Source: Linnemannia hyalina
Lineage: Eukaryota > Mortierellomycota > Mortierellomycetes > Mortierellales > Mortierellaceae
Direction of reading: 5' to 3'
NCBI GenBank assembly: GCA_019671135.1
Contig: JAHRHY010000009.1
Span: forward strand, 1,426,001-1,490,000
DNA: 64,000 nt
In this document: piece after piece, positions 20,616-31,991 of the stretch
Layout of the letters: every line of letters begins with the position of its first letter
Numbering within the stretch: position 1 is the first letter of the stretch
Position numbers and translations under genes: made by a program
The notes under the pieces: model-generated
Told to the model about the DNA's origin: nothing
The model's database searches: none
The model's input: the letters and a program-made list of their open reading frames with translations, nothing else

Positions 20616-23600
20616 CTAAGTAAAGATCTCCATTGGAGTAACGGTAGACTCGACAGCATTCCCCATAAGGTTCTCCTGACACAAGAACTTTGTCGGAAAC
20701 TCGACCAAATGTCCCGTCACCTTCTGCAACTTGGCCGTCACATTCTCAACAGTCGCGCCTTCCATGGCCACATGTCCCGTCATAACCTTCTTGGGGTTGG
20801 GGACGAAGGCCTTGTACTGGTCCCAGTTCTCGATATTGTTGTCGGGGACGCAGTGGAAGACTTCTCGGAAGATTTCTGTATTGGTTTTCGCGACCCGGGT
20901 CCACCAGCCGTCATAAAAGTCGTCGGAGAGGGGATCCATGACGACCTGGTCGGCGGTTAGGGGGACTTCCTTGGCCTTGGCCTGTTCCTGCGGTTGGGAT
21001 GCAGCAGCGAGGCCAGAGTGCCATTGGATATGGGCGCGGGTTTCGTCCTCGTTGGGCGTGGTCACCTGGATGTGGCCATAGTTGTTCTTGTGCATCTTGG
21101 CCCACTTCTTCTTCCACTTCTTCTTCCTATCCTCCTCTCCTTCCTCCTGGTGGATCTCCTGATTCAACTGCTGTTGCTGTTCAAGTTCCTGCTGCTCTTG
21201 CTGCTGCTGGAGAAGGAGCTGCTGTTGCTCTTCTTCAGCAGCGCGGATCAACTCACGACGGACTTCGGCGGGGTCTTTGCTGGGTGCGTCCAAATCGACG
21301 GGGAGGACACTTCCGCTGGTGACAGTGTCGTGCTCAACGTGAGGCAAGAGTCCCAAATGCTCCTTGAACAGATCAGTGCGAAGCCCGTGCGCAATCTTGC
21401 CTGCTTGGTACTGTTGTTTACATGTGATTTGTCAAAAGCAAAACAATGAATAAGTTCTTCTGTCCATCCTTTCCGTAGAAAACAAATGCGCGTAGGTAAT
21501 GAAAGGGTAACTTACCTCGACGCCGTTCATCTTGGAGGTGACAGTCTCAGAGTCCTCGATAATGATGGCAATCTCTGAATCTCTGTAGCCGACCTGCGAA
21601 CGATCGTTGATGTTGGCTAAAAACGATAAAAATGAGCGAAAGACCATTCGTTAGCGAAAAGTGCCTTGTAATAATAATAACCTCGCAACACCACACCATA
21701 GCAAAGCCAATAAAACATACCTGAACCAATGATAATAATGCGGTCGTCGACTATCATAAGCTTGCTGTGAATATACAACTGCTCAGTCACAAAGTCATCG
21801 ACCTCATTGTCCTCGACCATGGTCTCGCCTTCAGAGTTGGTGCTTGACGTCTCACCACCAGCCTCAGCCGACTCCTGAGGGTTGGGCTCCACAAGCGCCT
21901 CAGCCTCATTACGTGACTGGACAAATTCGCGATCAACACCATCCTCCTGTACAATTCCACCATTGGTCTCGGGGTGGTAAATCAACGGGTTGCGAGTAAT
22001 AATGTGGTGCTTGGGCTCTAGATCACCCTGGGTCTTGGTGCCCTTGATATTGTTGGCTGTGTTTCTGAACATGACGCCCATACCCTCCGCAACGTGGGGC
22101 TCAGACTGCTCGGTGCCGCCGCCCTGGTAATGGCGCTTCTTGGCATCGACCTCAGCCCTGTCGGTGTCCGCATGGATGGTGTTGAAGACCTTGTGGTCCG
22201 CCAGTGTTCTCTCGGTAACGGCAGGGATATATCCATGCTCCTTCTTGGCAACACTCATCGCACGCTTGGTAATACTCTCGTCCCAAGTGCACCCCAGATC
22301 GGCAGCCCTGCGCTGGTGCAAGATGGCCTTGATACGGGCAGCCTCCTTGCTGTGAGGGAGAGGGTCCAACAAGAACTTGGAAGCCAGCGATTTCGATCGA
22401 CGAATCTCGCCACCAAGTTGCTGAGCATCTGCACCGGGGACAGACAACATGTAAGATTGGGTCTGCTCCTGTGCCTGTTCCTGTTGCTCTTGTACCTGCT
22501 GCTCCTGTTGTTCCCGCTGTTGCTGCTCCTGGTGCTGCTGGATAACCTCCTCAGGAGTTCCTTTGAGATTTCCCTCAGCCTCAGCTTCCTTGACAGCTTC
22601 AACAATAGCATCGAACTTTCCATGCTTGATACGATCGAAACTGCGAAGACCAAAGAATCCAATGTACTGCTCGGGGTTGATTCCGAAAGACTCCAGACGC
22701 TCAAGGACAGAGTTTCCTCCGCGGGAGATCGAGACATACTGGAAGTGCATGACCTTTCTCAGTGTACCGGCCTCGCTCGACATGATGTCGGCCTCGAAGG
22801 CAGGCATCAACGGCATCACGACAATGACGCGGAACTTTTGGCCCTCCTGATGTGCACGCACAATACGGTTGACCAATGCCAGACCGATCGTGTTCTTGAG
22901 GTCAGGGTTACCATTCTCAGCCGCCAACGTCACTATTGGTAGACATAAGAAAAGAAGAATGATTAACATTGCGGAAAAAAAAAATGCCACCGCAACTGCC
23001 ACATACCAACCATCAATAGACCAGCGCCAACTTACCAAAGAACTGGTTCTCGATATAAATGAAATGCTGCGAAGTCTCAATACTCGACAAGTAAGCATTC
23101 AAGATCGAGTGCTCCAGATCAACACCCTGGGACCAATTAGTACTGCTTCTCAAAATCTGAATCTTCTGGGACCCCGTCCATCCAGTCTCATTACGGGTGC
23201 TGACGAATTCACCCTTGGGAGTCAGGAACTTCATATGGGACTTCTTCATACCCTTCTCACGCTTGACAAAGTTCCACCGTTGGACGAAATGGCGTGCGAT
23301 GTCGCGAGCGGGCTGACCTGCAACTCCGATCGACACGTCGTGCCAGGGCATACGACCTAGCAACTTGCGCTCAATCAGGTCATTGTTGTAGTCCTTGACT
23401 ATTGGAGTCGTCAGAAGAAAGAAAGAAAAGCTTAGAAAGAGGGTTTCAGGAAACACACGTTGCTTCAGAGACACTCTTTACGTTGTTTGGCTTACCATTG
23501 GTGAAATCCTTGATGCGAGGATTAGAATAGTCCTGACCAGGCCAGATGGTGCCGTTTCCAGAGGGGTGGTAATCCGAGAGCTGATGGGTTCTGCTGTCGT

Positions 23601-26565
23601 ATCTTCCAAAGCACAGATCCAATCCTCCAATGAACGCCAGTCGGCAATCAACCACACAAATTTTCTATGGAGAGGATGAAAAGTAGCGTAGTGTCAACAC
23701 AATATGCAAATAGCACCACGTTGAATTCAGTTCGCTACATCTACAACTTACCTCGTGATGAGCCCAGAACTGAGTTGCTGTGACACTTATATGATCAGGG
23801 TGGCGTTGGACTATCATTGATCAAATGTGAAAGAAACCAGAATAAGGTCAGTTAGTTTCAGATCCATGTCACTTTTCATGTTCCACTGCTGATCAGGGCA
23901 TGGACATAAAGAGCCACAAGCTGAAGCTTACCTTGAATGTTGGGGTGAAGGTCCTGGAGCCAGGTCTTGGTGTGGGCAGAGTCCATGGTCAGTGCAAGCG
24001 TGATCTCCTTGTAGACTACAACATAGATCTTTACTCCATCCTGTGCCTTCTTCTTGAGCAATCTGTCCAATCTGAACTCTTCGTTCTTCTCTGGTGGGCG
24101 ACGAAGGTACTATATCAAGAAAAGGTATGCAGTGTTAGCAAAAAAACGTTTGTAAGTGTCGCAAGCAAAAAAAAAAAAAAGAAAGAAAAAAAAACAAGCA
24201 AGCAGAGTAACTTACCAGCTCGGGTGAGAGCCACCAATCGGCAATATAAATCTCGTTCTTGGCGGCCAGGATGGCGTCTGACACTGCATGGAAGTAATCC
24301 TTGCCGTCGACATAGTAACGGACCTTGGCGTCTTCCCTCTCGGGCGCAAAACTCCCAAATCGATGCCCCTTGACCCAGGGACTGTGGGTCTGCATCTTTT
24401 GGAAGAACTCGAACCACTCAACCATCTCGCGATTCCGGTCGCCCTTGATCTCGATCTTGCGGTGACTATTTCCAATCTCGATGTGGTGCTGGTTCAGACC
24501 GAGTACATGCTCCTTGGCAATGACATAAAAGTTTTGGTCGAAAATGAAAACATCCGAACATTCGTCCGAGCTAATCGAAGGGCCAAAGGACAGGTACGAG
24601 TCGCGCAGGATCGCCCAGGACTTATCGTAATCGTTGAAGCCAAAGTTGAGACCACAGAACGTCCTCGAGGTGTCCAAGACTTTGGTTTCGACATAGCCCT
24701 CTTTGCCCTTCCATCCCATGTCCTTGGTCAGCGACAAGACCGAAATTTCGAGGAACTCGTACAGATCGTAGGCGACAGTGCCGTTCAATACTTGTAGGAC
24801 TTGCAGGAAGTAAGTCTGCAGGGCCTTGCGACGCGCGAGGTTGGCCTCCTTTATACCCGCCTCATTGTCATCATCAGCCATATGGAGACCAGCTTTGGCT
24901 ATTGACAGTGCCCAGGAAACCTACAGCAGAATGACAAAAGGTGAGAAACAGCCAATGCATTATGTTATACCATTGAGCCGTTGACGATCGAGTGGCTTCG
25001 TCTTTTGTTACCTGGTTGGGGAACTTCGGCAAGCCGGGGTACCGCTTTGCACTGAGCTTAAGGTGCAACTTGTAAAACTCGTAGAGGGAACGACGGATGA
25101 CCCATTTGATGTCGCCATACTGTAGTTCGATACGGAAAACAACTTGTCGGCTAATGTTTGGGTTTATCTCCGAGTCAACAATACCGAGCTATGACAGAGC
25201 AACAGTTGAAGAAAAATAAGGTCTTATGAGAAAAATGACATCAAAGAGACAAAGGGAGGTTTGGCTATTTGCAGTTTTGCATAATCGTGTCCGTCTGTCT
25301 GCATATGTGCTGTTTACCTTGAGGAGCTGGAAGAGAATAGGAGGCTAGAAAGAAGACGAAAGTAAAATAAAGGGATCAAGTGGTTAGTTCAATGGGCGCA
25401 AGTTGAGGAGGTTGTGTTGGACTCTTGGTCCATGTCAAAGAAACAACATGAAAATATGCACACGACTCAAATTCAGAAGAATGTATCGCTCGTTTGCAAG
25501 GGGATCAGCAGAAGCAAGCTAAAGGGGAGCGGTATGTGTGTGTGAAAGAACAAGAGATGTGGTCCAACACCATTCATGCACAGAGAAAGGAGAAAAGGTC
25601 CAGCTGACAGAACCGCACTAACGGCTCACACACCCACTTTCCGTTCAACCCACCCCTTCTTGGCTTTTTCCTCCGCACTTTTTCCCTTCTTCCCAGCATC
25701 CACAAAGCACAGACTTTGATAGTATAGCACAGACTTTGATAGTATACCAAAGGAGGGGAGAGGTGTTGTGTTCAAACTTACAGGACGGCGACCTTTCTCA
25801 TCTGTCCTCAGCAAGAATGCGGGGGCGGCTGCACCGGTTACCCCCAGAGATTCGATTGTAAAGTCGATGGTCTCGAGGTTGTTGGCACGGGAAGCACTTG
25901 CAAATGCACCAGCAGCATGACCGATTGTTGTCAGTTCCTTTGGGGGCACGACTAGGTACACAATTGAGCAACAACGAAGAAAAAGTATTAATAAGGAATA
26001 ATGCAGACTAAAAATCAGAAAGACAAGTTATATGAAAGAAAGTAAAATATAGTTCATGCTTCCTACCTTCGATGTCTGGCTGAGTGGGGGCTGCGGTGCT
26101 GCTCTCAGACTCATCATATTGATGACGATGGAGGTGTTTGGGCAAGAAGGTCGAGTACCAGTGCTCGCGTTGCTCCTCAGGCTGTTGTTGTTGTTGTTGT
26201 TGTTGTTGTTGCTTTTGTTGTTCCTGGTCCTGTCCTCCTCCTCCAGTTGCCTGGGGCGTCTGATCGGCAGGAACACCAGGCTGGACAAAGGTGCCCTGTT
26301 TCTGTGCCTGACGCACCCGGTCGACGACACTGGCCAGGCCCTGTGATTTTTGAGTTTGGCCAGGTTCCAAACTGGAGAGTGCGGTGTTGTTCAGAGTATT
26401 GATATCGCCTCCATTAGTAGCTGGATCCTGTTGTCTTTGCCGCTGCTGGGCATCCAGCTCTGCAAGGTTCTCGCTCTCGTTCTTGCGGTGCTCAGCCAGA
26501 ATGAGGCCGGCGAGATTCAGAGGGCGAGTGGAATCGGTCGAGGGAGCTCTCGAGTGGTTACTCAT
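20616..26565 (-). CDS. PLD1: phospholipase D (PLD1/Spo14 type, PX domain)
   Basis: Twelve exons are inferred in minus order: 26565-26067, 25951-25782, 25344-25318, 25188-25012, 24920-24216, 24109-23932, 23810-23752, 23664-23496, 23398-23036, 22932-21721, 21616-21516 and 21410-20616. Phases close exactly to 1484 aa. The enzyme hydrolyses phosphatidylcholine to phosphatidic acid and choline on membranes. A polyQ-containing N-terminus is followed by a PX-like domain (~200-310, with [16 protein letters not shown]), a PH-like region, and two catalytic HKD motifs. HKD1 is H604-x-K606-x4-D611, split by an intron; HKD2 is H1171-x-K1173-x4-D1178, followed by IGSANINDRS. The chain ends MEIFT, like the usual PLD1 C-terminus. 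A Gln-rich insert of some 40 residues lies between the HKD halves. The longest intron (437 bp) carries a 20 bp tandem duplication. Confidence 0.95.
25706..25745. repeat. 20 bp perfect tandem duplication in PLD intron 2
   Basis: The unit agcacagactttgatagtat occurs twice, head to tail, without mismatch. It lies in the 437 bp intron between the second exon and the 27 nt exon of the PLD gene. Confidence 0.95.
26184..26211 (-). repeat. CAA repeat coding for polyQ in PLD exon 1
   Basis: Tandem TTG on the plus strand reads CAA on the minus strand and encodes most of a Gln run in the disordered N-terminus of phospholipase D. Confidence 0.9.
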
Positions 26566-27788
26566 GACTTTCCCTGATTTCTTTTTTTCGGCAGTAGAGG
26601 AGGGAAGGGGTATCGCGCAAGTGTGAAAATGGGTATAGAGAAGATGCGAGGATGAGAGGTGGTTGGTGATGGATGGAAGAAACTCAATGATGATTTGAAG
26701 AGGGAAAGAGAATAAGAGAAAAGAACAGCCCAATAAACGCTCAGCGAAGCGCCTTTAAAAATAAAGGGATGTTTTTGAGAGCAACAAGGATTGTCAAGGA
26801 AGGAAAGGTACTGTACCTCTTCAATGAGAACAGTGGGCTTGGGTCACACTCATACTCAGGGAGGCAGGGCAGGAACGGAGAAAGATTCCTCCACGACTCA
26901 GTCTGCCCACTTGTCCTTTTCCTTTCAACCCGCACTCGCCCATTCTTCACTTGTAAGCAACTTTAGAGCACTCATGTAAATAGCAGGTTTCTTCGTCACC
27001 CCACCTCATGCTCCGCCTTTTAACCCTCTCTCCCTCCGTCGTCATAGTCATGTCCGCCTAGTTCCTGGCAAAATGCTCAAATTGGGCGCATCCGACGTAT
27101 TCTCATTCCTCACCACTCGACCCACACAGCCTACCCATGGTTCAATGAAATAAACCCAGGCAAAGGTGGTAACAACAGTGGTACTGGTACGGTTACGGAA
27201 CAAAGTTTTTCTATTGTCCTTTCCTTTGCCTTTTTGTTGTTGTCAGATGGACAATTAGTCCTGAAAGTAGAAAGCAACAGCTACGCGCTCAACACTTTGT
27301 GCTTACCTTATTGCATAACCAGAGTTTTTGCCCTTTCTGTTATTTTTTATTATGTACACATTCCTTTTCGCTCCTTGCAATGGCCTGTTCATCCGACAAC
27401 AAGCGCAATTTTGTCCAGCTGGGGGTTTTTGTTGGCGTAAAAAAAGCGAAAATCAAAAAACGTGGCCTTCACTCTCAATGCATGCTTTACCTTTGCAATA
27501 ATGTTGACCCGGATGAACGAGGCGAGCAAGCATACACAAGAAAGCTCAAAAGCGCGTCTTTTCACATATTCAACCCAATTGCTTTGTTATCCAACAGCAT
27601 ATAAAACAAGTTTACTCTTTCCCTCCCTAATACTATAATATCTAGTATAGCAAAGACCTCTACTGACCGTTCTAGGGATAGCAAAACGCTCTTTGTTGTA
27701 TGGCGATGGCGTCGATAAAAACGCATAATCAATTACTCGTCCTCTCGTAAAACCATGCATGCTCGTTCTCACCCTAGAGAAGAAACAC
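26566..27788. promoter_or_regulatory. PLD promoter and desaturase 3' end
   Basis: This is 1.2 kb between the PLD start and the desaturase stop, both on the minus strand. Purine-rich sequence just above the PLD ATG (CT-rich on its sense strand) is typical of leaders in this window. No reliable gene, RNA or domain is seen. Confidence 0.45.
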
Positions 27789-30380
27789 TTATTCCTCCTT
27801 GGGGCGAAGTCCAAGAACACGCATGTGCTCCAAGTGTGATGAGAATGCCTGCCAGAAAGTATCCTATTGTTGTTCATAGTCAGTCATGAAGTGCACAGGG
27901 TGTTAGTTTTTCCTTGCTCACGACGATCAACTCCTTGTCAATCATAATCCATGCCTGTGTACGCAAGTGTTCTGGCTATTACCTTGACGAGGTAGGGAAC
28001 CTTGTACTCAGTACAGGAGTCACGAATGATAGACAAGATCTCGGGGTAGTAGTGCTGCGAGACGTTGGGGAACAGATGGTGGACAGCCTGGTAGTTCAAG
28101 CTTCCCGTGATGCTGGTCCAAATGTACGAGTCGTGGGCGTAATCCTGAGTGGTCTCGACCTGCATGGCAGCCCAGTCCTTCTGGACAATTCCGTTCTCAT
28201 CGGGCAAGGGCCACTCAACCTCCTCAACAACGTGGTTGGCCTGGAAGGTCAGTGCAAGCCAGTAGGAAGAGATCATGTCGGCGATGATGAAGAGGATCAA
28301 AACTTTCTTGACAGGGAGGACCTGAAGAGGCACGTAGATGCGGTACCAGAAGAAGAAGATCTTGCCTCCCCAGAACATGACGGTGTGCCAGAGCGAGATG
28401 GGGTTGACACGGATGGCATCGTTGGCGCCGACAAAGTAGAGGATGTTGATATCCTGAATACGGACCTTGAAGGACAAAAATCCGTAGAGGAAAGGCACAA
28501 ACATTTGCTGGTTGATGTGATTCCAGAACCACTTTTGGCTGGGCTTGATGCGACGGATATCGTGCTCTGCGGTCGAAACATCAGGGTCAGCTCCTGCAAT
28601 GTTGGTGTAAGGGTGGTGTCCAAGCATGTGCTGGTACATCCAGACCAAGTATGAAGCGCCGTTGAAAAAGTCGTGAGTCGCACCCAAAATCTTCCAAACA
28701 GTAGGGTTGTGAGTCGCTAGAAAGGAAAATAAAAAATAGGAAAGTGAAAAGATTCGTCACGATTATTGTTGATACGTCCAGAAAGGCATCGCCAAAGGAA
28801 TAAACATTAGCTGCGCATGAATATATATGGACATACTGGAGAAGTGAGAGGCATCGTGGAGAGGGTTGAGTCCGACTTGGGCACAAGCGAAGCCCAAGAT
28901 GACAGCAAAGATGACCTGGAGCCATGTGCGCTCAACCACAAAGGGAACAAAGAACTGTGCGTAGTAGGAGAGAAAAAGCGCCGCAAAGATAAGAAAGTAA
29001 CGGCCCCAGATCTCGGGTCTATTCTATTCTCAGGAGAAGCAGAGAAAAATATTGGAGGAGCGCGTTGTATCAGTGCCATTGTCCCGTTCTTCCTTACTCT
29101 TTCATCCCTGTAACGCGTTCTATGAACCCTTTGCTTTACCTTGGAGTCCTTGCCAGAGTCCTTGAAGTAGCCCTCGACTCTGGACTTGACGACCTTATGG
29201 AAACCACTGGGCTCGGGGAAGATTGGCAACTCGTTGGAGACCAGCTTGCCAACGTGGTACTTCCTATTGCGCGTTTTTAAAGAACGTTGCTCCTGTTAGC
29301 CAAACGTGCATGTGATTCAGCACCACATATAGTGATTTTCCTTGTCCTTGCGGTCAAAGCAGAGCAACAAAAAGTCGCATGTTTTCGTTGTTATTGTAGT
29401 TGTTCCCGTACTTCATGATAGCATCCCCGGTGCCGAACGCGTGGTACATGTCAAACACCTGCAAAGTGAATGAATAAAAACAGTTACGGTATGGAGCAAG
29501 GAGTGTAGCGGGAGGAAGAGTTAGTTTGGTTTTTTGTGTGCATGAGAGCTGAAACCTTTTGATTGGGTCCCCTATGAGATGTTCCTTTGCGCAATTGCAT
29601 GGATCGGGACCAGGCATGAAAAAAAAAAAACTACACGACGTAAAAAGATAAACAACAGACCCACAGCAAAGCCAACTCATAAATAATCACATCAGATACG
29701 TACTGGGGTGACGTCTCTGCCTGCCCCAAGCAAGAGCGTGTCCACACCACCAGGATGGCGGCTCAAGAACTTGGTAACATCATAGACCTAAATGGTAACA
29801 AAGTAGAAAGGAGGTATAAGTTAGGAGCCAGACCTGATTTAACGTAGTGTGTCTGCGGGTTGTAAGACTCCTCAAAAGAGGTCAAAGTGCGTCCAATTGC
29901 GCGGGCGGTCGGGTGTGGAAGTCGGCTACTTTGGTGTGTGCGAATTGGTGAAAACAAAAACCACAAAGTCCGATACCGCCGGTACTTTTTATTTGTACGG
30001 GGATGTAGGGGGTGGCAAGATACCGGTCGAAAAAGGTCCGGATCTGGCAAGAAGTGTGAGAAGGAATCTTGAGAAAGACCGAAGAGTCCAATTGACTACT
30101 TACGTTGCCGCGAACAGCGACATAGAGGTCTCCTGCAATATTGTGCTTTGCCAATTCCTCCCTAATAGACACAGTTCACGATATAATGAGCACAATGGTT
30201 ACAAAAGGGAAAAACAGTGGTCAGTCAAAGATGCGCAATTTTTTTATTTTTTTTTTCAGGCACCAGAAAGAGTCGACTATCCTTGCGAATGATATTTCTT
30301 CTTTCTGCTTTTTTCGTTGCTGTTGATGAGAAAGGGAAGGAGTATTTTTCATACCAGGTGAATTCCTTTTCCGCGCCCAT
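27789..30380 (-). CDS. delta-5 fatty acid desaturase (cytochrome b5 fusion)
   Basis: Eight exons are inferred in minus order: 30380-30355, 30161-30104, 29787-29704, 29458-29412, 29263-29140, 29023-28837, 28716-27983 and 27863-27789, giving 444 aa, close to the 446 aa of the M. alpina enzyme. It is an ER-membrane front-end desaturase that converts dihomo-gamma-linolenoyl to arachidonoyl chains using cytochrome b5 electrons. The N-terminal b5 domain has the haem motif HPGG (residues 39-42). Histidine boxes are HDASH (169-173), QHMLGHH (204-210) and QAVHH (385-389); the Gln in the third box is diagnostic of front-end desaturases. Long stretches such as GATHDFFNGASYLVWMYQ match the Mortierella delta-5 rather than delta-6 enzyme. 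The gene is divergent from NDUFS5. Confidence 0.95.
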
Positions 30381-30654
30381 GGTGTTGTTTTTGTAGATGA
30401 GATGTGTTTAGGATGAGGAGCGTGGATGTTTGTTTGAACTGATTCGGAAGAGAGAGAGTTGAGGAGAAGAGAGGGACCGAAACCGTATCGTCGTTAAAAA
30501 AGATTGCTCAGCAGAGATAAACAGGCACGACAGGGCAAAGAAACTGCTTGACCTTACTCTCTTTCCCCAACGATAGCGCTGGCTGCACGTGATCTTATCG
30601 AACAAACGCCACTAACTCGGAAATTCAGGGCTGAGAGGGATGCAAAGAGCACCT

Positions 30655-30668
30655 GGGGGGGGGGGGGG
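30655..30668 (+). repeat. G14 homopolymer
   Basis: Fourteen consecutive G residues lie about 275 bp upstream of the desaturase start. Possible G-quadruplex or nucleosome-excluding element; run length is also prone to sequencing error. Confidence 0.9.
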
Positions 30669-31010
30669 ATACCCGACCTGGCGCATAGCCGAGGTTGATC
30701 AGCTCTCAATTAGTAGATCTATTGTGACAGGAATCATGGAGTGATGAAACTGATAGGCATTGATTAAACACCATCAGCCAGAAGCGAAATGCAGGATACT
30801 TTTCAAGCTACTACAAACAGTCTGTTCAAAAGCTTATAAAAGAATACAGGTGATGGCGACAAGGAGAAGATGCAGATAAGACAAGAGCAAGCGGTTGAAG
30901 GTATCAAAAACATAGCCGGAGGCATATCATTGCAAGTTCGATAGTGGACGCGACCGAGAATCTTTTGTGAATAAAAAAAATATTTAAAAAAAGAAAAAAA
31001 AGTGACCGAG

Positions 31011-31018
31011 TGACGTCA
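31011..31018. promoter_or_regulatory. CRE palindrome TGACGTCA
   Basis: A perfect ATF/CREB-type bZIP site lies 97 nt upstream of the NDUFS5 ATG and 631 nt from the desaturase ATG. A second half-like motif (GTGACC) lies just before it. The site is exact; binding is inferred. Confidence 0.55.
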
Positions 31019-31114
31019 CAACTTTTTAGGCCGAAGGCGGCTTTAAAGACATTCCGGCCGGAAATTAGTTTCCTACCTTACAACACCCCTCACTCCACTC
31101 TACATTTATACACA

Positions 31115-31991
31115 ATGGCCTCCGGTTTCGGTTACAGCGGCGGTAAGGGCGACCAAATTGCTGCCGCATGGCTCCATCGGATCGGATGCTATAAGCTATC
31201 GAAAGGAAACGAAAACTGATGATCACAATGAAACCCTGACTGATCTGTTTACTCACCCGCGCTGTCTATTCTCTTTCTCTTTATTCATCACGCTTGGAAA
31301 CTACGGCTATTCGACGACTTGCTTGGACTCCGGATCTCACCACCCCTATGAACCTATGCAACGCCTCTTTTCACACCTCACCACTCTGATCTGACACGGC
31401 ATGACTCACGGACGACCTTTGACAAACCACCATAACCTCGATTGACATCTCACACACTTCGGAACAACTTTTACGTTCGGATTTTTTCATTACTGATCTT
31501 CCGGCACACCATCAACCACAGGACGCAGCAGATGCCACCCTTTCTGGCAAGAGTTCCACAAGTGCTATGCTCTTGCTGACAAGCCCGAGGAGTGCGTTCT
31601 CCAGCGCGACGACTACCTCGAGTGCCTTCACCACAGCAAGGAGGTACGATATCAGTTTCTCTAGAAGGATCAGTTTCTCTAGAAGGATCAGTTTCTCTAG
31701 AAGGATCAGTTGCCCAATACCCCTGGATCATTTCTATATTAACTCCGGACGTGTGACACCGTCTTCATTGATCACTACGTGTACTACGGCTGAACGGACG
31801 CTAACAATTGACCCATCCGACATTTGGACGTGTAGATCCTCCGCACAAAGACCATTCAGGATGAGGCACACAAGCAGAAGGAGAAGCGCGCCAAGGAGGC
31901 CGCTGCCTCCAAGAAGAAGGCCGACTCTGCCGCCGCCAGCAACGTGCCAAGGCTGAACGTTGTCGAGGATAAGGCAAAGGCTACAGCATAA
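31115..31991 (+). CDS. NDUFS5: mitochondrial complex I subunit NDUFS5 (15 kDa, twin CX9C)
   Basis: Three exons are inferred: 31115-31142, 31522-31643 and 31836-31991, giving 101 aa, the usual size for the family. The first exon encodes only MASGFGYSG plus one base; the ACCACAG acceptor at 31522 continues as GRSRCHPFW. Twin CX9C motifs are exact: C-HPFWQEFHK-C and C-VLQRDDYLE-C. They form the disulphide-linked hairpin imported by the Mia40 route into the intermembrane space. A Lys/Ala-rich C-terminal helix follows. The protein is an accessory, non-catalytic subunit of NADH:ubiquinone oxidoreductase. Intron 1 is 379 bp; intron 2 carries three copies of an 18 bp repeat. Confidence 0.92.
31653..31706. 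repeat. three perfect 18 bp repeats in NDUFS5 intron 2
   Basis: The unit cagtttctctagaaggat is repeated three times head to tail, starting 10 bp after the 5' splice site of intron 2, followed by a partial fourth copy (cagt). Each unit contains the palindromes TCTAGA and TTCTCTAGAA. Confidence 0.95.

Larger units (their letters stand above)
30381..31114. promoter_or_regulatory. divergent promoter: delta-5 desaturase / NDUFS5
   Basis: This is 734 bp between two oppositely directed start codons. It holds an uninterrupted G14 run at 30655-30668, AT-rich sequence around 30960-31000 and a CRE palindrome at 31011-31018. No gene is seen inside. Confidence 0.6.

Noticed and set aside
22094..22942. 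282-aa plus-strand frame
   Set aside because: Antisense to the largest PLD exon, which carries HKD2; Leu-rich run derives from antisense Gln codons.
27914..28654. 246-aa plus-strand frame
   Set aside because: Antisense to exon 7 of the delta-5 desaturase, whose histidine boxes prove the coding strand.
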